From positions 1,116,001 through 1,180,000 of the forward strand of contig NZ_JAQNDM010000002.1 in assembly GCF_028368975.1 (NCBI RefSeq): a stretch of 64,000 nucleotides of DNA. Direction: 5' to 3'. A program made the translations under genes and the position numbers. This stretch comes from Stigmatella ashevillena (GTDB lineage: Bacteria > Myxococcota > Myxococcia > Myxococcales > Myxococcaceae). Under the pieces are notes generated by a model. It was not told the DNA's origin. It searched no databases and saw only the letters and a program-made list of their open reading frames with translations. Positions within the stretch are counted from its first letter, which is position 1; each line of letters begins with the position of its first letter. Below, in pieces: positions 54,134 to 61,232 of the stretch.

Positions 54134-54216
54134 GCTGCCCTTTTGGGCAAAAGCCCCGTGGATCCAGTGCCTTGCGGCGGAATGGCTCCGGGACGACGCG
54201 GAGGAAGCTGTAAGAA

Positions 54217-55875
54217 TTACGCTGTCGGATTTCCCTCCATGGGCAACACGACAGACAGGGCCGGGTCCAGCCGGCCTTCCTGAAGGTAGGGAGCGGCGAT
54301 CTCCTCGCGCAGCCGTTCCAAGGACACCCTCACCAGCCGGTGCAGTTCCGGACGCGCTTCGGCCTCCACCTGAGGCTCCAGCGTGGCCAGCGCGCGTTGC
54401 TCGGCGCTGGGGCGCACCACCGGCGCCTGAGGCGTCCCCTCAAAGAGCCGCTCACACAGCTCCACCGTGCGGCCCCCCGGCACGGGCCGTGGATTCACCT
54501 GGCCTTCGAGCACGGCCATGGCCACCGCCGAGACGAAGAGTCGATCCACGCCCAGCACCTCCAACGGCACGCCGAAGCGGGCCACCACCTGGTGGGCCGC
54601 GCTGGCATCGCCCAGCAACCCTTGGAACAGGGCCACCTGGGCCTCCGCCCGCCCCAGCAGCGCCTCGCTGGCGGCGATCTCCCGCAGGGACCGGAAGGGC
54701 ACCGGCTCCGCCCCCGGGACGCGCAGCGCGCGGCGGGGACGCTTGAGGCGCAGCGCCTTGAGGGCCGCGGCCTCCTCCGGGAACACCATCAGCGTGTCGT
54801 CCACGCGGGCCTCGGCCCTCTTGGCCAGCCGGTCCGCCCGGAACTTCAGGGCCAAGGTCAGCGAGAAGCCCACCTGGAAGATGCGCCGCAGCGGCGTGTC
54901 ACGCACGAGATCCGGGGCGAGGGCGGGCTCCGCCCCGCTCAGGTGCTCCAACCCGAGCGACAGGTAGTCGCGCACCATCTCTCCCACGGAACGCACGGCC
55001 TCCAGGTCTCCGGGATCCGCCAGCTCCGCCACCAGGGCCGCGTTGGCCACCCCGCGCAACTCGTCCTCGAGGTTCTCCCGCTCGAGCTCGGACAGGCCTC
55101 GCACGGCGGCGTCTAGGTAGTCCACCCGTCCCTGGGCGGGAACGAGCGCGGCCTGCCCACTCCGGGCGGGTGCAGTCCCGGTGTCCACGCGGCTGAAGAG
55201 GCTGGCCGCCTCGTCGAGCGTGGGGAAGCCCAGATCCTGGAGCCGCGCGGTGCGGAAGCGGTAGGCAGCCTCCTCCAGCTCACTGGGGATCTCCCAGCGC
55301 GTGGCCTCCAGCAGGCGCACCGCTTCGAAGGGGTTCTCGGCGATCAAGTCGTTGAGGATCATCCGCAGCGCCGCCTGCTCCGCCCCCTCGACCTTGAACT
55401 CGACGAGGTAGCGCCCCTCGGGCGTCTCCATCGTCACGCCGGGCGGATGAACGTCCGGGTCCTCCTCCAAGTCATAGACGGCGGTGAACTCGCGCAGCAG
55501 GTACTCGAGGATCTCGAGGTCCATGCCATGCAGCTTGCGCAGGAACTCCTCGGGCTCATCGCCCCGCGCGGCCCGCAGCCAGGTGAGCACCCCGTGCGAG
55601 TCGATGCGATCCCGCTTCCATGCGCCCAGGTCCACGAACGCCCGGAACTGAGCAGGCGAGGCGAGCTGAACGAGATCGGTGGCATCCGCCAGCCCTATTT
55701 CCTGGAGGGTGATGAAGAGCAGCTCCGCCGGGAGCGACCGCACCAGGGCCTGCGCCTCGGGGGACTCGATGAGGGCATCCAGCCTCTTGCGGGGCGGGAG
55801 TTGGGTGAGCTGCCGACGCAACTCCCGGAGGGCGAGCTGCGCATCCTTGCCGTTTCCCTGATTGTTCTCGGGCAC
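54217..55875 (-). CDS. DUF6178-family protein, 552 aa
   Basis: A large soluble, mostly helical protein (QLALRELRRQLTQLPPRKRLDALIE at the N-terminus; LIAENPFEAVRLLEATRWEIPSELEEAAY central). I recognise the general pattern of DUF6178, known mainly from Deltaproteobacteria/Myxococcota, without known function; assignment is by memory. No signal peptide, membrane helix or catalytic motif is seen. GTG 55875 has TAGG upstream. It follows engB by 23 bp, so cytochrome-engB-DUF6178 look like an operon. Confidence 0.75.
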   Translation of the reverse strand: MPENNQGNGKDAQLALRELRRQLTQLPPRKRLDALIESPEAQALVRSLPAELLFITLQEIGLADATDLVQLASPAQFRAFVDLGAWKRDRIDSHGVLTWLRAARGDEPEEFLRKLHGMDLEILEYLLREFTAVYDLEEDPDVHPPGVTMETPEGRYLVEFKVEGAEQAALRMILNDLIAENPFEAVRLLEATRWEIPSELEEAAYRFRTARLQDLGFPTLDEAASLFSRVDTGTAPARSGQAALVPAQGRVDYLDAAVRGLSELERENLEDELRGVANAALVAELADPGDLEAVRSVGEMVRDYLSLGLEHLSGAEPALAPDLVRDTPLRRIFQVGFSLTLALKFRADRLAKRAEARVDDTLMVFPEEAAALKALRLKRPRRALRVPGAEPVPFRSLREIAASEALLGRAEAQVALFQGLLGDASAAHQVVARFGVPLEVLGVDRLFVSAVAMAVLEGQVNPRPVPGGRTVELCERLFEGTPQAPVVRPSAEQRALATLEPQVEAEARPELHRLVRVSLERLREEIAAPYLQEGRLDPALSVVLPMEGNPTA

Positions 55876-55898
55876 GCCGCGTGCCTACCACACACCGC

Positions 55899-56519
55899 CT
55901 ACAGCCGGGTGGCCTTCCCGAAGGTCCCCAGGAGCGCGTTCCACACCTCGTCCACGCCGATCTTGTCGACCGAGGAGAACGCGATGACCGCCTCGAGCGG
56001 GAGGGCAAGCTGCTGCGCGAGCGCTTGAAGGCGAGGCTTGCGCTGGGCCTTGGTCAGCCGGTCGATCTTCGTGGCGACGACGAGAATCCGGCGGTCCTTC
56101 TCCTGAAGGTAATCCAGCGTCTGGAGATCATCCGGCGTGGGGCCGACCTCCGCGTCGATGATGCTCACCACGGCCTCGAGGCGGTGCCGCTTGTCGAGGT
56201 AAGTGGTGATCATCTCGTTCCACTGGACCCGGTCGGCCTTGCTCGCCTTGGCGAAGCCGTAGCCGGGCAGGTCTGCCAGCCTCACCTGGTGGCGGTGGCC
56301 ATCGCGGTCCAGGTCCACGTCGAAGAAGTTGAGCGTGCGCGTGCGGCCTGGGGTGTTGGAGACCCGCACCAGCTTCCGCCGACCGGTGAGGGTGTTGATC
56401 ATGGACGACTTGCCCACGTTGGAGCGGCCCACGAAGGCCACCTCCGCGGAGTGCCCAGACGGGTAGCCCTTGGGCTCGGTGGCGGTAATGACGAAGCGGG
56501 CGTCGAGGAGCTTGATCAC
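55899..56519 (-). CDS. engB: Ribosome biogenesis GTPase EngB/YsxC
   Basis: 206 aa. G1 GRSNVGKSS at 31-39, G2 region TPGRT, G3 DLPGYG, G4 TKID and G5 FSSVDK are all intact, and the size is normal. YsxC acts in 50S subunit assembly. GTG 56519 (VIKLLDARF) is the start, 4 bp after the cytochrome gene's stop. The pairing with a multihaem cytochrome is odd but the close spacing implies one mRNA. Confidence 0.95.
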   Translation of the reverse strand: MIKLLDARFVITATEPKGYPSGHSAEVAFVGRSNVGKSSMINTLTGRRKLVRVSNTPGRTRTLNFFDVDLDRDGHRHQVRLADLPGYGFAKASKADRVQWNEMITTYLDKRHRLEAVVSIIDAEVGPTPDDLQTLDYLQEKDRRILVVATKIDRLTKAQRKPRLQALAQQLALPLEAVIAFSSVDKIGVDEVWNALLGTFGKATRL

Positions 56520-56523
56520 GCGG

Positions 56524-57015
56524 CTATTTCTTCACGGGCTTGGGCGGGGGGACCTCGGCGCGCGGGGCCCGGCGGGCCCGCTCGGGAGTCCAATGGTCGA
56601 TGGCCTTGAGGGATTCCACGAAGTTGAAGGGCCTCAGGGACGGCGAGGAGGCATCGTGGCAGGTCCGGCACATCTTCTCCGACGGATCCACCAGCCCCAC
56701 CAACCGGGCCAGCTCCGCGTCCTTCATCACATACTCGGGGGCGTAGTACTGGCCGCCGCCGTGGCACGTCTCGCAGGTGATGTGGGCCGTGGCCTGCTGC
56801 GCTTGATCCGGGGAATGGCAGGACAAGCAGCGTGCGTCCTTCTTCTGGGACTCGGCGAGCGAATCCAGGGCCCGGGCATGCTTGGACTGCTGCCAGGCGT
56901 TGTAGGCCTCGGGGTGGCACCCCTTGCAGCTCTCCGGGCCGATGAAATCCGCAGCTCGGGCAATGCCTGACGTGGCCAGGAGAAAGAGGAGAATCCAGGA
57001 GCCGGAGGACCGCAT
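56524..57015 (-). CDS. Exported tetraheme cytochrome c
   Basis: 163 aa. Signal peptide (about 1-22, ends ARAA), then four CxxCH haem-binding motifs: CKGCH, CLSCH, CETCH and CRTCH. The spacing resembles cytochrome c554-type or NapC-partner multihaem proteins. It ends with a Pro/Arg/Lys-rich tail. A periplasmic electron carrier or sensor; donor and acceptor are unknown. ATG 57015 opens the signal peptide; an in-frame ATG at 57057 would give a longer, less typical signal. Neither has a Shine-Dalgarno. Four bp upstream of engB. Confidence 0.88.
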   Translation of the reverse strand: MRSSGSWILLFLLATSGIARAADFIGPESCKGCHPEAYNAWQQSKHARALDSLAESQKKDARCLSCHSPDQAQQATAHITCETCHGGGQYYAPEYVMKDAELARLVGLVDPSEKMCRTCHDASSPSLRPFNFVESLKAIDHWTPERARRAPRAEVPPPKPVKK

Positions 57016-57102
57016 CGGCAGCGGAACTAGCAGAGCCCCCCAGACGGAGCAAGGCATCTGGTGGTTGAATGCCTTCCGGACATCATCCTTCCGGGTCAGA
57101 AT

Positions 57103-57131
57103 GTTGAGACCTCCCCCGGGAATCCGCTTAA
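57103..57131 (+). promoter_or_regulatory. Candidate promoter of the exported 155-aa gene
   Basis: TTGAGA (57103-57108), 17 bp, CTTAAG (57126-57131). The predicted start is about 30 nt before the ATG at 57170. The -10 is weak. The divergent gap is 57016-57169. Confidence 0.35.
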
Positions 57132-57169
57132 GTGGCCTGGACAACTGGATCGACAGGTAGGAGTTCGTG

Positions 57170-57637
57170 ATGCGTACCCTCGTCATCGCCGCCGTTCTCG
57201 TGACTTCCCTCGCCGCCCACGCCAAGCCGTGGCAAGGCATCGAGCCGGGGGTGTCCAAACGGGATGAGATCGTCCAGAAATTTGGAGAGCCCTCCCGCGT
57301 CGTCACCTCCGAAGGCAAGGAGATCATCGCCTACTTCGGCAAGGAGGCCGTCAAGGGGACCCACCAAGCCCAGTTCCGCGTGGACCCGGGCACCAAGCTC
57401 GTCGAGCGCATCGATGTCTTCCCGGGGCCTGTCATCGACCGGGACACCATCGAGAACAGCTACGGCCCTGCCTGCCCGGCCGGTCCCGTGCCGGCCAGCC
57501 CCTGCTACCTCAAGAAGCTCACGGACGACTTCCGCACCTACTACCTCTACCCGAAGCTGGGCCTGGCCATCTTCTTCAACGAGGACGGCAAGACGGTGCA
57601 GTCGTTCATCTTCACCACGCTGAAGGCGGCGAAGTAA
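57170..57637 (+). CDS. Exported hypothetical protein, 155 aa
   Basis: Signal peptide 1-18 (cleavage before KPWQG). The mature domain (GIEPGVSKRDEIVQKFGEPSRV) looks like the small SmpA/OmlA or DUF-type beta-alpha fold that senses or binds outer membrane components: it opens with a G-x-x-K-x-E-I-x-x-K-F-G-x-P motif, as in that superfamily. ATG 57170 is 6 nt after AGGAG; a GTG three bases earlier is too close. Two Cys residues (ACPAG, PCYLKK) could form a disulfide. It is followed by coaE after 20 bp. Confidence 0.75.
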   Translation: MRTLVIAAVLVTSLAAHAKPWQGIEPGVSKRDEIVQKFGEPSRVVTSEGKEIIAYFGKEAVKGTHQAQFRVDPGTKLVERIDVFPGPVIDRDTIENSYGPACPAGPVPASPCYLKKLTDDFRTYYLYPKLGLAIFFNEDGKTVQSFIFTTLKAAK

Positions 57638-57657
57638 GCCGCCCTGGCCTCATCGCC

Positions 57658-58254
57658 TTGCGCATCTATGGACTGACCGGAGGAATCGCCTCCGGCAAGA
57701 GCACCGTGAGCACCCTGCTGCGGGAGCTGGGGGCGCACGTGCTGGACGCGGACGCCATCGCCCGCGAGGTGGTGGAGCCGGGCACCCCGGGCCTGGCGGA
57801 GGTGGCCGCCCGGTTTCCCGGAGTCCTCGGCCCGGACGGGCGGCTGGATCGGGCGAAACTGGGGGCCCGCGTCTTCGGAGACCCCTCCGAGCGCGCCGCC
57901 CTCAACGCCCTGCTCCACCCCCGCATCCGCGAGGCCTTCCTGGAGAAGACCCAGGCGCTCGCCGCCCAGGGCATGGAGCGCATCATTTATGATGCCCCGC
58001 TGCTCATCGAGAACGGGCTGCACGTGGGCCTGGAGGGAGTGGTGCTGGTGTGGGTGCCCCGAGCCCTCCAGAAGGAGCGGCTCAAAGCCCGGGACCACCT
58101 GGAGGACGGGGCCGCCGAGGCCCGGCTGGCCGCCCAACTGCCCCTGGACGACAAGCGTCCACATGCCACCTGGATCGTCGACAACTCTGGGAATCGGGAG
58201 GCCACGCGGGCCCAGGTGAAGGAAGTCTGGAGTGCTCTGCTCGCACGCGGCTGA
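57658..58254 (+). CDS. coaE: Dephospho-CoA kinase
   Basis: 198 aa. Walker A GGIASGKS at 8-15, substrate/lid motif DADAIAREVVEPG and the YDAPLLIENGLH segment are all conserved. Last step of CoA synthesis. The start must be TTG 57658, since the family begins directly with the RIYGLTGG strand; its ribosome-binding site is poor. The gene has 20 bp to the preceding exported gene and 23 bp to the following SDR. Confidence 0.95.
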   Translation: MRIYGLTGGIASGKSTVSTLLRELGAHVLDADAIAREVVEPGTPGLAEVAARFPGVLGPDGRLDRAKLGARVFGDPSERAALNALLHPRIREAFLEKTQALAAQGMERIIYDAPLLIENGLHVGLEGVVLVWVPRALQKERLKARDHLEDGAAEARLAAQLPLDDKRPHATWIVDNSGNREATRAQVKEVWSALLARG

Positions 58255-58277
58255 GCGCCGGGTATGCTCCGCCCCCC

Positions 58278-59450
58278 ATGAGTGACAAGCGGAAGAAGCA
58301 GGGCACCGGCGCAGGCACGTACTTCGTCACCGGCTACCCAGGGTTCATCGGCAAGCGCCTGGTGGAGCACATCGCGCGTGAAGATCCCAAGGCCCACATC
58401 TATGCCCTGGTGCAACCCAAGGTCCTCAAGGAAGCGCAGAAGCACGCGGCCGGGGTGAAGGAGGCCACGCTGGAGCTGCTCACCGGGGACATCGTGGACA
58501 TGCACCTGGGGCTGTCGGGCGAGGAATACCAGCGGCTGTGCGAGCGGGTGACGGACATCTACCACCTGGCGGCCGTCTCCCAGCTCAACGTCCCCAAGGA
58601 GACGAGCTGGCGGGTGAACGTGGACGGCACGCGCAACATGCTGGAGCTGGCGCGGGACTGTGCGCACCTGCGCCGCTTCAACACCTTCTCCAGTTGCTAT
58701 GTGTCCGGGGACCGGGTGGGCGTCATCGCCGAGGACGAGCTGGACCTGGGCCAGGGCTTCCGCAACCCCTACGAGGAATCGAAGTTCCAGGCGGAGAAGC
58801 TCGTCCAGCGGGCCAGCGCCACCCTGCCCATCACCATCTTCCGCCCCTGCTCGGTGGTAGGTGACTCGCGCACAGGGGAGATCGACCGCTTCGAGGGGCC
58901 CTACTACCTGGGCATCCTCCTGGTCACCTCGCCCCTGGTGGCCCCCCTGCCCCTGCCCGGCAACGGCGTGGCCCCGCTCAACGTGGTGCCGGTGGACTTC
59001 GTGGTCGCCGCCGTGTGGCACATCTCGAGAGATCCCCGAAGCGTGGGCCGCACCTTCCATCTGGTGGACCCCAACCCCATGAGCGCCCGCCGCGTCTACG
59101 AGCGGATCGCGGAGAAGTCGAACCGGAAGCTGCCCCGCTTCCACCTGCCCGCCCGGGCGGCGGATGTGATGCTGCGCCTGCCCGTGCTCGAGCGGCTGGC
59201 CCGTCCCCAGCGCGCCGCCATCAGCTACGTCAACCACCTGGTCATCTACAACTGCCACAACACGCTGGAACTGCTGGACGGCACCGGCATCCGCTGCCCT
59301 CCGCTGGCCTCTTACCTGGACCAGCTCGTGGCCTATGTGCGCGAGCAATACCGCAAGCGCCGCGAGAGCGCGGAGATCGAAGACCCGCTCGATCATGCCG
59401 CTGCACCCGGAAGCGAAGCCCCTGACGCCTTGCCGCCCCTGTCGCGTTAG
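58278..59450 (+). CDS. Extended SDR / NAD-binding-4-type reductase (fatty acyl-CoA reductase-like)
   Basis: 390 aa. Rossmann motif TGYPGFIGKRL (G-x-x-G-x-x-G type), active-site Ser in FSSCYVSGD, and YxxxK in NPYEESKFQAEKL. The domain order fits NAD-dependent epimerases and male-sterility-type acyl-CoA reductases; the C-terminal part (LLDGTGIRCPPLASYLDQLVAYVRE) is like that of the second group. Its substrate is unknown; fatty-alcohol or lipid precursor metabolism is plausible for a myxobacterium. ATG 58278. Acidic C-terminal tail (EIEDPLDHAA). Confidence 0.85.
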   Translation: MSDKRKKQGTGAGTYFVTGYPGFIGKRLVEHIAREDPKAHIYALVQPKVLKEAQKHAAGVKEATLELLTGDIVDMHLGLSGEEYQRLCERVTDIYHLAAVSQLNVPKETSWRVNVDGTRNMLELARDCAHLRRFNTFSSCYVSGDRVGVIAEDELDLGQGFRNPYEESKFQAEKLVQRASATLPITIFRPCSVVGDSRTGEIDRFEGPYYLGILLVTSPLVAPLPLPGNGVAPLNVVPVDFVVAAVWHISRDPRSVGRTFHLVDPNPMSARRVYERIAEKSNRKLPRFHLPARAADVMLRLPVLERLARPQRAAISYVNHLVIYNCHNTLELLDGTGIRCPPLASYLDQLVAYVREQYRKRRESAEIEDPLDHAAAPGSEAPDALPPLSR

Positions 59451-59474
59451 CCTCGTTCCCAGAAGGAGTCCGTC

Positions 59475-60851
59475 ATGCGCTTGCGGGAAACGTCATGGAT
59501 GGGTCTGTTGCTCGTATTCCTGGCCAGCACCGGCGCGGGGGGAGCGCACAACGCCGCGACGGCCCGCGCCACCGCCAACGGCAAGCCCGTGGCCGTCATC
59601 TCTGGCCCCGCCACCGTCGCGGAAGGCTCCCCCACGCCGGTGACGCTCGACGGCAGCGGCTCGACGGACCCAGATAATGATCCATTGACCTACAAGTGGC
59701 GTCAGACGGCAGGCCCCTCGGTGACGCTCAGCAGCACCATCCCCAATAAGCCCACCTTCGCGGTGCCCGCCGTCACCGCAGACACCCTTCTCACGTTCGA
59801 GCTGGTGGTCAACGATGGCACCCTCGACAGCGAGCCGACGGCATTCAGCGTCACCGTGACCAACGTGAACCAGGCGCCCAGCGCGAGCGCGGGCGAAGAC
59901 CAGACGGTGAACGCGGGTGACACCGTGACGCTCAAGGGCGTCGCGAGCGATCCGGATGGAGACGCCCTCACCTATGCCTGGTCCGTGCTGACTCTCCCCG
60001 AGGGGATCGCCATCGAGCTGACGGGTGCGACCACCGCCACGCCTTCGTTCAAGGCGCCCTCTTCGAGCACGGGCAAGACGCTCACGCTGACCTTCGTGCT
60101 CATCGTCAGCGCCGGAGGACAAACCAGCGCGCCGGACACCGTGACGATCACCATCCAGATGCCCAACCGCCTCCCGGTGGGCAAAACGCCCGCGACCTTC
60201 GAGGAGAAAGAGGGCACCGCCGTGACCCTCGATGCCAGCCAAAGCGAGGATCCGGATGGCGACGAGGTGACCTTCCTGTGGACCCAGACCGGCGGCCCCG
60301 TGGTGAAGCTGACCGGCGCGGACACGGCCAAGCTCTCGTTCACCACCCCCGAGGTCCTCTCCAAGACGCTGATGACCTTCGTGCTGGTGGTCAAGGACGC
60401 GGACGGCGCCGAGTCAACCCCTGTGCCCGTCACCGTCACCATCCTCAACGTCAACAAGCCCCCGGTGGCGCACCCGCGCAAGCTGCCCAGCGACATCAAC
60501 CCCGCCAGCATCACCCTCGATGCCTCCACCTCCACGGATCCGGACGGGGATGCGCTCACCTTCCAGTGGGAGCAGGTGGTGGGCTCGCAGGTGACGCTCT
60601 CCTCCACGACGGCCCCCTCCGTGACCTTCGAGGTGCCACAGACGGCCTTTGCCGTTCAGTTCCAGTTCAAGCTCACCGTCAAGGACACCGCGGGGGCTAC
60701 CTCCTCGGACGTGGTGGACGTTCTGGTGCTCGCGGACACGGAGAACACCTCGGGCTGCGGCAGCACGGCCGCCAACACGGGGAGCCTGCTGCCGCTGTCT
60801 CTGCTGGCCGGTGTCCTGCTGTTGCGCCGCCGAAGCCTGCCCAACCCCTGA
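59475..60851 (+). CDS. PKD/Ig-like repeat surface protein with MYXO-CTERM tail
   Basis: 458 aa. Signal peptide 1-24 or so; four PKD/cadherin-like repeats (about 37-125, 135-230, 232-325, 335-420), each with VTLDGSGSTDPDNDPLTYKW-like or S-E-D-PDGDEVTFLW-like signature, a calcium-binding-like loop. The C-terminus has GCG (Cys428), a hydrophobic helix and RRRS: a MYXO-CTERM sorting signal handled by a myxosortase, giving a cell-surface lipoprotein. ATG 59475 has AAGGAG 6 nt upstream. Its ribosome-binding site and signal-peptide DNA resemble those of the M36 gene downstream. Confidence 0.9.
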   Translation: MRLRETSWMGLLLVFLASTGAGGAHNAATARATANGKPVAVISGPATVAEGSPTPVTLDGSGSTDPDNDPLTYKWRQTAGPSVTLSSTIPNKPTFAVPAVTADTLLTFELVVNDGTLDSEPTAFSVTVTNVNQAPSASAGEDQTVNAGDTVTLKGVASDPDGDALTYAWSVLTLPEGIAIELTGATTATPSFKAPSSSTGKTLTLTFVLIVSAGGQTSAPDTVTITIQMPNRLPVGKTPATFEEKEGTAVTLDASQSEDPDGDEVTFLWTQTGGPVVKLTGADTAKLSFTTPEVLSKTLMTFVLVVKDADGAESTPVPVTVTILNVNKPPVAHPRKLPSDINPASITLDASTSTDPDGDALTFQWEQVVGSQVTLSSTTAPSVTFEVPQTAFAVQFQFKLTVKDTAGATSSDVVDVLVLADTENTSGCGSTAANTGSLLPLSLLAGVLLLRRRSLPNP

Positions 60852-60873
60852 GCGGTGTGCGGGGACACACCGC
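60852..60873 (+). terminator. Hairpin after the PKD gene
   Basis: A perfect 8-bp stem GCGGTGTG/CACACCGC with a 6-nt loop begins at the base after the TGA stop. No U-run follows, so it may be a weak terminator or an mRNA 3'-end stabiliser. Confidence 0.5.
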
Positions 60874-61232
60874 GCCCACGCGGGTTTGACGGGCGGGTGC
60901 TTCTTTCCACGAATTGCATACAAGACATGTCTGGCTTTGCTTGAAGCTTGACCTGCCCATGAAAAAACCGGGGCCCTCTTTTCATTGGTTCCGGGTCCTG
61001 GGTAGCATTCGCTTGCGTTCAAATGCATGGCATTGAACGCATTGGCCGTGGAATTCGTGCGGTGGAGCGCGGTGCTTGCACAACCTCGTTGACAGCAGAA
61101 CCCCCGTGGTCCTCGCGCGTCAGCGTGCCGCTGCTCTTCGCATGCCGTGTTGTCGGTGTCCGGCCTGCGGCTGAAAACAGTCCTGAGACATGCCGTGCGT
61201 CCCATCCCCCGTTGTCCCCGGAAGGATTCCGT
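60874..61232 (+). other. Intergenic control region of the M36 protease gene
   Basis: No supported gene. It holds a 10-bp palindrome AGACATGTCT (60923-60932), an ATGAAAA/TTTTCAT dyad (60958-60984), and an 11-bp imperfect inverted repeat GCGTTCAA(A)TGC/GCATTGAACGC (61015-61040) with a 3-bp centre. TTGACC (60947-60952) and TTGACA (61090-61095) occur, but without convincing -10 boxes. A 25-codon frame at 60958-61035 has no ribosome-binding site. The stretch is less GC-rich than its flanks. Confidence 0.4.

Noticed and set aside
60958-61035. 25-codon frame MKKPGPSFHWFRVLG... in the M36 upstream region
   Set aside because: No ribosome-binding site, overlaps inverted repeats, and no other support.
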